Of a stretch of 64,000 nucleotides of DNA, positions 1 to 11,091 are shown piece after piece. The translations under genes were made by a program, and so were the position numbers. The stretch is from Fagopyrum homotropicum (Eukaryota; Streptophyta; Magnoliopsida; Caryophyllales; Polygonaceae): the NCBI GenBank assembly GCA_033239125.1, contig BSWB01000001.1, forward strand, positions 27,989,501 to 28,053,500. The letters are read 5' to 3'. The notes beneath the pieces were generated by a model. It saw only the letters and a list, made by a program, of their open reading frames with translations. It was not told the DNA's origin and made no database searches. How positions within the stretch are numbered: position 1 is the first letter of the stretch; each line of letters starts with the position of its first letter.

Positions 1-1438
1 TCAATTGACTACAGATTCACCTCGACCGAGGTGATCCAGAGAAGTCGACTCGACCGAGGCGAACACCTGGGACGCGGCGAGAATATTTTATTTTTGGCTG
101 AGATCTTTTATCTTTGGAAAGAGATCTTATATTTTTGGGCTTGGCTCCTGAAAGGAAGAAGATATGCTATATCATATATTTTACCTATTTTTTTGGGAAG
201 AGATCTTCCTAAGATATCTTATCTTTGAAGAGTAATTTTCCTATAAAAAGCGTCGGATTTCCCACAAATCCGGCATCCGCATACAGTTGGAGATCCCGCA
301 TAGCACGCAGCAGCCATACTCCAGTTGGGAGATTTGAAGAACCTTTTTGAAGGTTGAAGAAGGAAGATTGTAGCTTTTATAGCTTTTGAAGGGTTTTTGT
401 AAGATTATCTTAGATTCCCTTCCTTGATTGTCTTGTCTTGTTGGATTTCTATCCAAGGAACGTTTTTTTGTGATATTTGATTCAGTTATTGAAGTCTTTT
501 CATTAAATTCTTCTTGTTCAAATATTCACTTTCTTCCCATATACTTGATTAATACTTTCATGATGATGAGTGGCTAATCTCTTTGTGTGATTCTAGGGTG
601 ATTGGCTGAAGGTTGTGGGAAAAACAATGATAGAATAATCTTAATTCACAGTAGGTCCCTGAAAGTTCGAGTCTTTTAACCTTAACCCTAAGCATCTCGC
701 TCAGTCGATGAACATCTCGGCCGGGGTGGAATTCTTCTGACCGAGGTGACTTATCTGATCCGAAACTGAGAGTTAAGTGTTAGAGTTTGCCAAATCCTAT
801 TCTTATTACACCTTTCCTGGTTCAATGCAAGCCTAGGATGAGACTTACCCGGTAATTCCTTAGTTTGTTTACCAAAGATCATAGTGTGCGTAATAAAGGT
901 TTATCCTTTATTGGGGTTTGAGTGTGCTTTCATCCCATCTTTGTGTGTTAGCCTGAGACTTACCCGGTAAAGGTTGATTCTATTCCCTTAGATGGTGTGT
1001 TAGTTTGAGATTATAGTTCTTTATCTTAATTCCTTGAGACTTACCCGGTAATAGGAGTTGCGGTTTTGGATTAGTGAATAGTGAGACTTACCCGGTGATC
1101 TATTCCACTTTAGTAACACCTTCCCTACGCAAATATCTCAGCTTTGTCCGCTTATCTTTAGATCTCGAGTTGGAACCACAACTAGATTCTTTAATCCCTA
1201 GAATTGCATATTTCCTTTATTGACTTTTATCATCTTTGATTGTTTTAATTGCTTTGTGGTTAGTGATTGCTTAAGCATACCGTAATTGGACTTTGTTTCA
1301 CTAAGTCCCTGTGATCGACCCCTGGAATTCCTTTCTTTTTACTACGATTGACCCGTACACTGCGGGTTCGCATCCTTGTTTTAAGCTTACGTCTAGGGTT
1401 ATAAATTTAAAGCTTGCACACACCGTTTGGAGCGAACA
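1..1438 (+). repeat. 5' LTR of Athila-like element A1 (left end cut by window)
   Basis: This stretch is repeated almost base for base at 9653-11091, with about two dozen differences by eye over 1.44 kb, so it is the 5' LTR of one element. Its first ~314 bases lie outside the window. It ends in ACA, seven bases before a tRNA-Asp primer site. It contains a TATA box, a cluster of AGATCTT words upstream of that box, the near-palindrome ACCTCGACCGAGGT at 19-32, and four copies of GAGACTTACCCGGTAA at 840-855, 955-970, 1036-1051 and 1083-1098 (the last ends GTGA). The high LTR identity implies a recent insertion. Confidence 0.93.
241..250 (+). promoter_or_regulatory. Putative LTR promoter TATA box of A1 (5' LTR)
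   Basis: CTATAAAAAG sits in the LTR roughly 1.2 kb before the primer site. Just upstream is an AT-rich stretch with several AGATCTT/AGATATC words (about 105-225). The same box recurs in the 3' LTR at 9893-9902 and, in reverse, near 24928 in A3. Position and conservation suggest the start site of the retroelement RNA; this is inferred from sequence only. Confidence 0.55.
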
Positions 1439-1444
1439 AGTTTT

Positions 1445-1462
1445 TGGCGCCGTTGCCGGGGA
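1445..1462 (+). other. Primer binding site, tRNA-Asp type (A1)
   Basis: TGGCGCCGTTGCCGGGGA begins seven bases after the LTR end. It is complementary to the 3' end of plant tRNA-Asp, the primer typical of Athila elements. The same site occurs on the minus strand in A2 and A3. Confidence 0.88.
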
Positions 1463-1532
1463 CTTGGTCTAGACCGAGCCGGTTACGGTTTGTTCTTGGG
1501 GCATTTGCGCCCGTGTCTACTAACCACTCTAC

Positions 1533-2981
1533 TTGAGTGACTTTTGCAGGCTCTTTCTAAGGTTTATACGAAGAACCCGCACTGGGAAGGAAATCGTTCC
1601 TTACGATCCTGAACCAGAAAAGACATACAAACGTCGCTTACGAGAAGCGAAGATGGCCAACCAAGACAATCGCGATCTTGAGGCCGAGTTGAAAGAGGCG
1701 CTAGAACAGCTACGCCTCAGCAGGGAAGAGCTAAAGCAAGAGAAAGAAGAGACTCGCACCAGGTCTGAGGCGATCGAAGCAGATATGGCAGCCTTACGAG
1801 ACCAATATCTACTTCGACCGAGGGAAGATCCAGTTCCAGATCCTCGACCGATGCAGGATCCAGTTGCTGACCCTTGACCGAGGCAGGTTCCAGTACCTGA
1901 CGCCCCGGCCGAGATACTTCCACCTCGGATGCCAGTCCGAGGCGTTCTTCTTGCAGGAATCCCACAAACCCTAGGTCAAAGGATGGACCCCAATCAACAA
2001 CTGAGGCGTCCAGGAGTTAACCTAGGAGATCCAGCGGACCATGACTACGAACTTCGACCGCAAGTTCTATCCATGATTCGCCAATGCTAGTTCGGAGGGC
2101 TAGAGAAGGAATCCCCACATCAACATCTTCAAAACTACGAGATCTTGATGGAGACCTTGAGACCCTCAAGAATTGAAAATAACAACTACAAGCTAAGACC
2201 TTTTTACTTTTCTTTAAAAGAAAGAGCTCTTACTTGGTATCAATCTCTTCCTTCAGGAAAAATTAGCACATGGGAGGAGATGACAACGGAGTTCTTGACC
2301 AAATTCTTTCCCCCCTCAAAGAACGCTGAAATGAGAGGGAAGATCAACGCTTTCATTATGAAGGACAAGGAGAGCTTGTCCAAGTCATGGGAGAGGGTCA
2401 AGGACATTCTTTTGGATTGCCCACATCATGGGATTCCAAAGATAGAGTTATTGGAGATATACTTCAAGGGACTGGACGGAAGCACCCAGTTCAACCTCCA
2501 ACTACTCTCCGCAGGTACCTTTATGGACATGGCGATTGACGAAGCTTGGGACTTCATCGAGAAGCAAGCTTTGCATATGGAGAAGTACACCCATCAAGGA
2601 GCTGAAGGTGGAGTTAAATGAGTTAACGTCCAAGAAACTCAGCCAAACAACAATCAACTCACGTCTTTGAAGAACGACGTGAAGCAATTGAAGGAACTCT
2701 TGGTTGCTCAAACCAAGAAGGAAGAGCAAGGACAAAGGAACAACAACAATGGATACCGTAACAACAACAACGTTTTCTGAAACAACAATTACAACAACAA
2801 CAATAGAGGATCCAATAGCAACAATTGGAGGGCGAACAACCAAAATTCTGATAACAATCATTCAAACTCCAATTCTAACGATTCCTCTAATCCTTTCCTC
2901 TCTTCCCCTTCTTCTTCTTCTACTCCATTAAAGAGCCAGGGGCAAGGATCAAGTTCGTCTCAGCCGGAAAAGAAGGACGCA
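1533..2981 (+). pseudogene. Athila-like gag of A1, broken by four stop codons
   Basis: The gag reading frame stays in one phase from here into the ORF at 2982, so there is no frameshift. It is interrupted by stops at 1875 (TGA), 2088 (TAG), 2619 (TGA) and 2778 (TGA). The likely true start is the ATG near 1651 (MANQDNRD). An N-terminal coiled-coil-like stretch rich in E, K and R is followed by a capsid-like region at about 2180-2600 (ALTWYQSLPSG, LTKFFPPSK, LLEIYFKGLD), as in the plant retrotransposon gag family. An Asn-rich linker follows at about 2730-2900. The TAG at 2088 is CAG in A2, and the TGA at 1875 replaces an expected CGA, both cytosine-transition changes. Gag would form the particle that packages the element RNA; this copy cannot make full-length Gag without readthrough. 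Confidence 0.85.
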
Positions 2982-5708
2982 GTGCTGGAGGCTATCTTGA
3001 TCAAGCTTAGTGCTATGGAGACCTCTATGACTTCATTTTCGAAGGCCCAAAAGGCCTTTGAACAACAACTTGCAAGTAGGGCGAATGAAGCGCCAAGAGA
3101 TCCAGGGAAGCTTCCAGCAAGGACGGAAAGCAACCCTAAGGGCCAAATCATGGCCATAACTACGAGGAGTAGACTAAAGACTGCAGATCCAGTGCCTCGG
3201 TCGGTGCTAGCACCGACGAAGACCACCTCGGTCCAGGTGCAGTCGAAGAATACTTCGGCCGAGATATCAACCGAGGTGGAGCCACAAAATGCGGAGGGGA
3301 AAACTGAAGTTTATATTCCACCTCCTGCATACAAACCACCACTTCCATTCCCCCAGTCAAGGGCCAGAGCACATCTAGACAAGCACTTTGGTAAGTTCCT
3401 TGACTTGATGAATAAACTGCACATTAACATTCCTTTCCTTGATGCTATTCTAGGGATGCCCGCCTATGGGAAGTTCTTGAAGGAGATCCTATCAAGGAAG
3501 AGGAAATTGGAAGATTTTGGTGAAGTTAGGATGAAATCTAAATCCTCGGAGCTTATTCAAATCATGAAGGAGAAGATGCCACCTAAATTGAGAGATCCCG
3601 GCTCATTTTGCATTCCCATTCAAGTTGGGGATGTCACTTGTGAAGCCCTTTGTGATCTAGGAGCCAGCGTGAGCATTATTCCGCTGGAGCTATGTATGAA
3701 GATCGGACTTAGAGAGCCCAAGCCGGTCAAGATTCGACTATACATGGCGGATCGCTCCATCACCCATCCCGTGGGAATTTTGGAAGACGTTCCGGTCAAG
3801 TTAGGTAACTTCTATTTACCAATAGATTTTGTTGTACTTGACATTCCCACAGATTATCCTGTTCCTATTATTCTCGGGAGGCCATTTCTAGCAACTTCGG
3901 GTTGCAACGTGGATTGCAAGAACGCCAAGTTGAAATTCAACATTGGTGGCGATGAGGTGGAGTTCGCATTACTTGCAGCCATGAAAGGGGAGCAGCTAAG
4001 TGATGATATCTTCAACATCTACGATGAAGAAGAATCAAGAGAATTGGTGAGCTCTATCCTTATTAGCGATCCACTCGAAAGAGTTATTAGTTTCAGTTTA
4101 ATGGAGGAAGGTATAGATGCTTCTTGTGATGTAGATATACGGAGCCTAAAAGCACTAGAAGAAGATCCAAGAGCTAAAACTGAGAAGCTAATCCAGGAGA
4201 CGAAGATCTCTAGTTTCGGTTCCAGTTGCAGTACCTCGACCGAGGCACTTTCTGGACTGAGCGAGGCGAGTGAAGAACATCTCGGTCAACGCCTCTGCGC
4301 CTCGACCGAGGTCGATGGCGAGATGATGTCAACTGAGACTGCTGAAAATAACAAACTTCTTACTCCTTTCTCTGACATTCATCCTCAGTTGGTGGAACAT
4401 TCCATCCACCAACTTTTTGATAATAAAGGACCTTGGTATGCTGATATTGTGAATTATCTTGTTTTCCAGGAAATACCGCCCGGATTGACGTACTCTCAAA
4501 AGAAGAGATTCTTCAAGGAAGTACGTCATTACTACTGGGACGAACCGCTGCTATTCAAGCGCGGGCCGGATGGGATGCTTCGAAGATGCATTCCGGAAGA
4601 TGAAGTTAATAGCGTCATACGGCATTGTCATTCACTTCCTTGCGGAGGACATGCCAGCACCGATAAGACATGCGCTAAGGTATTACGCTCCGGTTTCTTT
4701 TGGCCTACATTATTTAAGGATGTACAATCGTTTGTTGTCTCTTGTGATGCATGCCAAAGAATAGGAAATCTATCTAGGAGGAACGAAATGCCACTTAATA
4801 ACATTCAAGAGGTGGAAATCTTTGATGTATGGGGGATAGACTTCATGGGACCTTTCCCATCCTCCGGAGGAAACCTCTATATTCTTCTTGCAGTTGATTA
4901 CGTCTCTAGATGGGTTGAAGCCATCGCTTCTCCCACTAATGACGCCAAGGTGGTTGTGAAGTTCTTAAACAAAACTATCTTTCCACGTTTTGGAACTCCA
5001 CGCATCATCATCAGCGATGGAGGAACGCATTTCATCAACCGGAAGTTCAAGGCACTTCTATCGAAGTATGGGGTAACCCACAAGGTATCAACCCCTTATC
5101 ACCCTCAAACTAGTGGACAGGTCGAGATCTCGAATAGAGAAATCAAGGCAATTTTGGAGAAGACCGTCTCTAGGACGAGGAAGGATTGGTCCATGAAATT
5201 GGACGATGCTCTTTGGGCCTACAGGACCGCATTTAAGACTCCCATAGGTATCACCCCTTATAATTTGGTATATGGGAAATCTTGCCATTTGCCCGTTGAG
5301 TTAGAACACAAAGCATATTGGGCTATCAAATGGTTGAACTTCGACATTAAGGAGGCCGGCGAGAAGTGGCTATTGGAAATCAACGAGCTGGAGGAGCTGC
5401 GTTTGAACAATTATGAGAATGTCAAAATCTATAAGGAAAGGACGAAGAAATGGCATGACAAGCGTATCATCCCAAAGGAGCTTAACGAGGGAGACCTAAT
5501 TCTACTCTTCAACTCCCGCCTCCGCCTCTTTCCAGGTAAGTTAAAATCTAGATGGACCGGACCTTATGTTGTGAAACATGTTTTTCCTCATGGTGCAGTT
5601 GAGATATGGGGAGAAACAAGAAGAAGCTTCAAGGTCAACGGTCATAGACTCAAGAAATACAAACCGGAAACTCCGGTTGAGGAGGTTGCACCAATATACC
5701 TCGTTTGA
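2982..5708 (+). CDS. A1 pol with protease fused directly to integrase (RT and RNase H deleted in frame)
   Basis: An uninterrupted 908-codon frame. After a gag tail comes an aspartic protease core (CDLGASVSII, about residues 223-232). Integrase follows: an HHCC zinc-binding region (H and C residues about 549-592) and a catalytic core with D at about 620 (WGIDFMGP), D at 679 (ISDGG) and E at 715 (GQVEISN), which fits D,D-35-E. A C-terminal DNA-binding region carries LKSRWTGPY. The reverse transcriptase and RNase H that lie between protease and integrase in this family are absent. The join falls just after MSTETAE at about 4350, where A2 and A3 continue into RT. The frame survives the deletion. 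The encoded product could process proteins and integrate DNA but not copy RNA, so A1 would need RT in trans. The ATG at 2982 is the first in the open stretch, not a proven start; translation would normally come from gag. Confidence 0.88.
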   Translation: MLEAILIKLSAMETSMTSFSKAQKAFEQQLASRANEAPRDPGKLPARTESNPKGQIMAITTRSRLKTADPVPRSVLAPTKTTSVQVQSKNTSAEISTEVEPQNAEGKTEVYIPPPAYKPPLPFPQSRARAHLDKHFGKFLDLMNKLHINIPFLDAILGMPAYGKFLKEILSRKRKLEDFGEVRMKSKSSELIQIMKEKMPPKLRDPGSFCIPIQVGDVTCEALCDLGASVSIIPLELCMKIGLREPKPVKIRLYMADRSITHPVGILEDVPVKLGNFYLPIDFVVLDIPTDYPVPIILGRPFLATSGCNVDCKNAKLKFNIGGDEVEFALLAAMKGEQLSDDIFNIYDEEESRELVSSILISDPLERVISFSLMEEGIDASCDVDIRSLKALEEDPRAKTEKLIQETKISSFGSSCSTSTEALSGLSEASEEHLGQRLCASTEVDGEMMSTETAENNKLLTPFSDIHPQLVEHSIHQLFDNKGPWYADIVNYLVFQEIPPGLTYSQKKRFFKEVRHYYWDEPLLFKRGPDGMLRRCIPEDEVNSVIRHCHSLPCGGHASTDKTCAKVLRSGFFWPTLFKDVQSFVVSCDACQRIGNLSRRNEMPLNNIQEVEIFDVWGIDFMGPFPSSGGNLYILLAVDYVSRWVEAIASPTNDAKVVVKFLNKTIFPRFGTPRIIISDGGTHFINRKFKALLSKYGVTHKVSTPYHPQTSGQVEISNREIKAILEKTVSRTRKDWSMKLDDALWAYRTAFKTPIGITPYNLVYGKSCHLPVELEHKAYWAIKWLNFDIKEAGEKWLLEINELEELRLNNYENVKIYKERTKKWHDKRIIPKELNEGDLILLFNSRLRLFPGKLKSRWTGPYVVKHVFPHGAVEIWGETRRSFKVNGHRLKKYKPETPVEEVAPIYLV

Positions 5709-6515
5709 GACGCACCATGGTCCAGCTAGCGACCTTAAACCAAGCGCTTCTTGGGAGGCAACCCAAGGTATTGCTTTCTTTTCCCTTTTCTAGCTTAGAT
5801 AGTTTTGCTTTTGCTTTGCTTTGTTTTGTTTTTGGCATTCTAGACAGATAACAGGTGACATCTAAGGAAGGAGTGCAAACCAGGAGCATATCTGGAAGGA
5901 CATAAGATCGAGAATTCGAGAAGAAGAAGTTTGACTGAGGCACATCTCGGTTGCTGTCAGAGCACCTCGACCGAGATGATTCTTGAGCAACCGAGGCGAC
6001 TAGGGTTTCTGAAGAACCACCTCGGTCAGTACCACCACGGTCCAGTCGAGACCACCTCGACCGAGGTGACAGTAGTTCCAGAAAGGGTATAAAAGGGGGA
6101 TTAATTTTCTCTCTCTTTTATTTTACCCTCCCTCGACCGCGGCGCTCTCCTTCACCTCACTCTTCGATTCTCGCTCATTTTCGAAGATTTTCGCTTCCAA
6201 ACTGCAATTAAAGCATAGAGGATCCCAGAGCATCGTCGATCTGCGAAGAAATCGAACCGAAACGGCCGAACGAGGTAAAACGAGTACGAAACCCTAACCT
6301 CGCTGTTTTCGCTTCAATTCGGGCTTGGATTGCCCTGCATTTGCTGAGAAACGGATTAAGTACCCCATAGGAACCAGTTGGGGGAAAAGAACTGGAAATT
6401 TCGAAGAAATTAGTACGCAGTTTTTCACCTCGGTCCAAACGTGTTGTGCCTCGGCCGAGGTGTTCTTGAGTGTTGTCAGACCGACCGAGGTGACCTGACA
6501 GTGAGATTTTTGAAA
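5709..6515 (+). other. A1 spacer between pol and the env-position ORF, rich in CTCGACCGAG words
   Basis: No gene is seen. The stretch begins with a block conserved in A2 and A3 (GGTCCAGCTAGCGACC, then a segment ending CTAGACAG near 5846). It holds a dense set of the family's GC-rich word: ACCTCGACCGAGGT at 6054-6067, the perfect palindrome CCTCGGCCGAGG at 6449-6460, and partial copies near 5964, 6022, 6131 and 6481. A TATAAAAG at about 6089 followed by a C/T-rich tract could be an internal promoter for the downstream ORF; this is speculative. Confidence 0.6.
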
Positions 6516-7900
6516 ATGAGTTCTGACAGACGCCTTGCCATTAGGGACAGATCCTCCCCTTCCCCTTCTTCCTCTTCTTCCCGACCCTATCGCCCGGTGA
6601 TCCACGAGCGACACCGGGTCGATTACGACCGTATTTCCGGCCGTCCAGTGATTGCACCTCGCTTCCTGGACGTGTCAGCCTTTGATTGTCTCTATGTAGA
6701 TGGAGACCTTAGACGGATGATATCGACAGTAGGGCTAGATCAGTTTACTGAGATCCGAGCCCCTGCCTATTTGGAGCCCACCTTAGAGTTTATTAGCTCC
6801 TTCACTTACCTCCCTACAGAGCGTTCTGTGAAGTACCAGTTGATGAACCGGAACTTCATAGTTCCATTAGAGTATTGGAGAGAGATTTTTGGTTTTCCTG
6901 CCCCGACAGCTGTTGATTTCCCTTCCCGGTCTGTAGCTAGGGAGTTTTGGGGACAGATTGCTCACATGGTTGAGCACGCAGACAGGTGGCGCCCTGGAGA
7001 TTCCAGGGAGAAGGTCATCTTTCACTTAGCTTTTAGGTTAGCCCACCGTATTTTCAACGAGACGCTTCTGGCGCATACTGAAACGCCCTAGAAGGTCCAA
7101 CAGGGGGAGCTGTTCAGCCTATACTGCATGGTGACTGGAGGAATCCCCAACTTTGGCTTGATGTTGGTAGAGGACCTGCACAAGATCAAGGCCAAGGCGA
7201 AGGGGGACATCTGCTGCGGAGGACTTGTGACCCATATCGCTAGCTATCAGGACATGGATCTCAGCGCTTGCACTATGGTGGCGGCTGCCAAGCCGCTTGG
7301 CTATAGGAGATGATCACTCGGCGGATTCTGGTTCCCCGAGGATTGACTACACCATACGTGGCGATGCCATGGGAGCTGATTGCACCGCAAGGGATCAGGT
7401 GGTCAGCACAATTTACAGTTTATGACCCTCACTACTGGCAGACCACCTGGGCCCCACTGATGGAGGATTATAGAGAGGTAGTAGCGGCCCCAGCTGAGGA
7501 GAAGGAGGAGGTAGATGATGAGGAGACAGCTGATGACAGGGATGGTGGAGTCCCGATGGATACAAGGACGGATACTGTATGGACGAGTGCGCTAGTTATT
7601 GATCTTGATGATGATGATGATGATACTGAGCCTGCACCAGCCACATCTCCAGTGAGACCTACTAGGCGTAGAGCACGCCGACATAGAGATCTAGAGGCTC
7701 ACCGTCGGATCGATGATCTGACGGACCAGATGATTGATTCTTACGCCGCTCTATCACTGGATATCCGCGAGATGTAGGAGCAACAACACTACCAGCATAT
7801 GATGGCTCAGATCTAGTTTGAGCACATCATGGGCTATTCGTTCAACCCGTCTCAGTATCCATATGTGCCACCACCACCACCACCAGATCGTGACTACTGA
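6516..7900 (+). pseudogene. Env-position third ORF of A1 (ATHILA ORF-1-like), broken
   Basis: This reading frame lies between pol and the 3' LTR, where Athila elements carry an extra ORF. The start chosen is the ATG at 6516 (MSSDRRLAIRDR). A Ser-rich N-terminus is followed by a region containing YLEPTLEFISSFTY and WREIFGFPAP, which resembles the plant ATHILA ORF-1 family of unknown function. The C-terminus is acidic (EEKEEVDDEE, DLDDDDDDTE), then Arg-rich, and ends in a short Pro run before the TGA at 7898. Lesions: TAG at 7089, a one-base frame change at 7310-7313 where TGA and ATG overlap as ATGA, and TAGs at 7775 and 7814. The three TAGs fit former CAG codons. I see no signal peptide or convincing membrane helix, so an envelope role is not supported by the sequence. 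Confidence 0.6.
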
Positions 7901-9338
7901 GAGCTGCAGGATTTTCTTTCTTATTTTTATGCAGTTCAGCTTATTATCCGGTGAGTATTTTATTCCTTAGACTTATTTTGACCCACTGGGACAGTGTGTC
8001 CTAAGTATGGGGTATTTGTGTATTATTTGACACTTATGTGATGTATGACTCCACTTGATCGGATATTTATTTATATTTATGCTTCAGTTTGCTTCTATGT
8101 GTTCATTTGAGACTGCATGCACACTTACAGGTTATTTGATTGAGAAAAACGTCGAAACTGAAAAAAGTTTTTTGACCTCGATCGGGGCAGTTCTGGCCGA
8201 ACGAGGTGTTTCACCTCGGTTGACCTAAGAACATCTCGACCGGGGTGGGTTAACTAAGAGTTTTCAAAACGATTTTTGTGCTTCTTATCTGGATGTGATC
8301 TCAGTGAAGATTTTGCTTACTGACTAGTTTTGAAATCTTTATGTGTTTGAAAGGTTTTATAATATGTTTAAGTTGCTAAATGCTTTGTTTGAAATTTTTG
8401 GCATGTTTAATACTTTGTTTTTGTCTAAATTATGTTGAATTTGAAGGTTGACACCACATTATGAGTTCTCTCACTTTCTTCCTGGAAAGACCAAGGCAAT
8501 TCATTCTTCTCTCTTCTTCTTCTTGATCATGCTTAGCCCCTCATATACATTTTGCCTCCCTTTACCTATCCGGGAATTTGGAAGCAAACGAAGTGGTGAA
8601 AGCAAGTGAAGTTAAAGTTGAGAAGTTGGCTGGAAGTGAAAGTGTTAGAAAATAATAATAGGTTTGGGGAAGTCAATCATGAAGATGAGTAACTCGGCAC
8701 CATTCACATAGCCGGGTGTTTGTGTCTTGCCAAAGTCGGATTGAGCGATATTCCTAACTGGTCATGGTATGTGCATCAAGGGTTTGATGCATCTCAAGAA
8801 ATTGATGATTGCTGATTTCCTAGGCTACGGTTATTGTGCACCTCTGTCCATTCATCCCAAAAGGTAAAAAGAAAAAGTGTGAAATGAGCAAAGCTTATTG
8901 GTGGAAGATGTTGAAAGTCAAAGTGAAAGTGAAGTATATCCTTTTCCCGGATTCTAGCACCACATTACCTTACATACATCCCTACCCTACACGTTTCTTG
9001 ACCTTTCTTTTGGGAAGCCCTTGAGACCTCGAGCTTGTTGATTGACTTAGTGGTTTAAACTGGATTATGCATGATTAATTTCGATAATTATGACTTATTA
9101 TGCATTCTATGATTTTATGCAAAGATGAACAACTTTCTTATATTTATAAAATGCTTTGATCATATTTTGATTTTAAATTCCATGAAGTATTCTCTTAGAG
9201 TGATCTATGATTGTAGCACACCATAAAAAATGTTTTGAAAGACTTTTCATTGATTTTCTTGACTTATAATACATTCTATCTTGCCTTTTATATGCGGAAC
9301 TTTCTTGGGGACAAGCAAGGGCTAAGTATGGGGTATTT
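7901..9338 (+). other. A1 3' noncoding region with duplicated polypurine-tract motif
   Basis: No coding sequence is supported. The 17-base word CTAAGTATGGGGTATTT occurs at 8001-8017 and again at 9322-9338, directly against the 3' LTR. The second copy is the expected polypurine tract that primes plus-strand DNA; the first is an internal duplicate. A cluster of the family's GC-rich word lies near 8175-8250. Confidence 0.7.
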
Positions 9339-11091
9339 TGATAGCACGAATTATAGTCTGTATTTTTGGGGTTTGTTTGGATGTTTTATCTTCAATAATC
9401 TGCATGTTTGTATGTATAATATGTGATTATATTACCATTTCATCTACCTTTGCGGGAATCGAGGTCTACACCTAGTTTTGTTGTAATCGTAGGTAAAATG
9501 GCACGTTTTTGCATCAAAAAGGAGCAAAAGGAGCTATGAAATCATTGGAGCTACATTCAGGAACATAAGGAACCATCCAGGAAGCATAGCCATGGATTAA
9601 AGATTCACTTTGGACCAGATTTGAGAGATTTCACATTCAGTTGTGACTCACCTCGGTTGACTACAAATTCACCTCGACCGAGGTGATCCAGAGAAGTCGA
9701 CTCGACCGAGGCGAACACCTGGGACGCGGCGAGAATATTTTATTCTTGGCTGAGATCTTTTATCTTTGGAAAGAGATCTTATATTTTTGGGCTAGGCTCT
9801 TGGAAGGAAGAAGATATGCTATATCATATATTTTACCTATTTTTTTGGGAAGAGATCTTTCTAAGATATCTTATCTTTGGAGAGTAATTTTCCTATAAAA
9901 AGGGTCGGATTTCCCACAAATCCGGCATCCGCATACAGTTGGAGATCCCGCATAGCACGCAGCAGCCATACTCCAGTTGGGAGATTTGAAGAACCTTTTT
10001 GAAGGTTGAAGAAGGTAGATTGTAGCTTTTATAGCTTTTGAAGGGTTTTTGTAAGATTATCTTAGATTCCCTTCCTTGATTGTCTTGTCTTGTTGGATTT
10101 CTATCCAAGGAACGTTTTTTTGTGATATTTGATTCAGTTATTGAAGTCTTTTCATTAAATTCTTCTTGTTCAAATATTCACTTTCTTCCCATATACTTGA
10201 TTAATACTTTCATGATGATGAGTGGCTAATCTCTTTGTGTGATTCTAGGGTGATTGGCTGAAGGTTGTGGGAAAAACAATGATAGAATAATCTTAATTCA
10301 CAGTAGGACCCTGAAAGTTCGAGTCTTTTAACCTTAACCCTAAGCATCTCGCTCAGTCGATGAACATCTCGGCCGGGGTGGAATTCTTCTGACCGAGGTG
10401 ACTTATCTGATCCGAAACTGAGAGTTAAGTGTTAGAGTTTGCCAAATCCTATTCTTATTACACCTTTCCTGGTTCAATGCAAGCCTAGGATGAGACTTAC
10501 CCGGTAATTCCTTAGTTTGTTTACCTAAGATCATAAGTGTGGGTAATAAAGGTTTATCCTTTATTGGGGTTTGAGTGTGCTTTCATCCCATCTTTGGGAG
10601 TTAGCCTGAGACTTACCCGGTAAAGGTTGATTCTATTCCCTTAGATGGTGTGTTAGTTTGAGATTATAGTTATTTATCTTAATTCCTTGAGACTTACCCG
10701 GTAATAGGAGTTGCGGTTTTGGATTAGTGAATAGTGAGACTTATCCGGTGATCTATTCCACTTTAGTAACACCTTCCCAACGCAAATATCTCAGCTTTGT
10801 CCGCTTATCTTTAGATCTTGAGTTGGAACCACAACTAGATGCTTTAATCCCTAGAATTGCATATTTCCTTTATTGACTTTTATCATCTTTGATTGTTTTA
10901 ATTGCTTTGTGGTTAGTGATTGCTTAAGCATACCGTAATTGGACTTTGTTTCACTAAGTCCCTGTGATCGACCCCTAGAATTCCTTGCTTTTTACTACGA
11001 TTGACCCGTACACTGCGGGTTCGCATCCTTGTTTTAAGCTTACGTCTAGGGTTATAAATTTAAAGCTTGCACACACCGTTTGGAGCGAACA
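9339..11091 (+). repeat. 3' LTR of Athila-like element A1 (complete, 1753 bp)
   Basis: It starts TGATAGCACG right after the polypurine tract and ends GCGAACA, giving TG...CA termini. From 9653 it matches window positions 1-1438. It carries the TATA box at 9893-9902, the near-palindrome ACCTCGACCGAGGT at 9671-9684, and GAGACTTACCCGGTAA repeats at 10492, 10608, 10689 and a mutated one at 10736. Immediately downstream is internal sequence of A2 in the opposite orientation, so A1 landed inside A2. The target duplication cannot be checked because the left end of A1 is outside the window. Confidence 0.93.

Noticed and set aside
840..1098. Regularly repeated 16-mers that could suggest a CRISPR-like array
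   Set aside because: Only four copies with uneven spacing inside a plant LTR, present in both LTRs of the same element; no cas genes and a eukaryotic context.
6085..6095. Internal promoter for the env-position ORF
   Set aside because: TATAAAAG plus a pyrimidine tract is suggestive but not tested for conservation; mentioned only in the spacer entry.
7310..7313. ATGA overlap as a possible programmed stop-start or frameshift in the env-position ORF
   Set aside because: A single-base indel in an ORF that also has three nonsense codons is the simpler reading.
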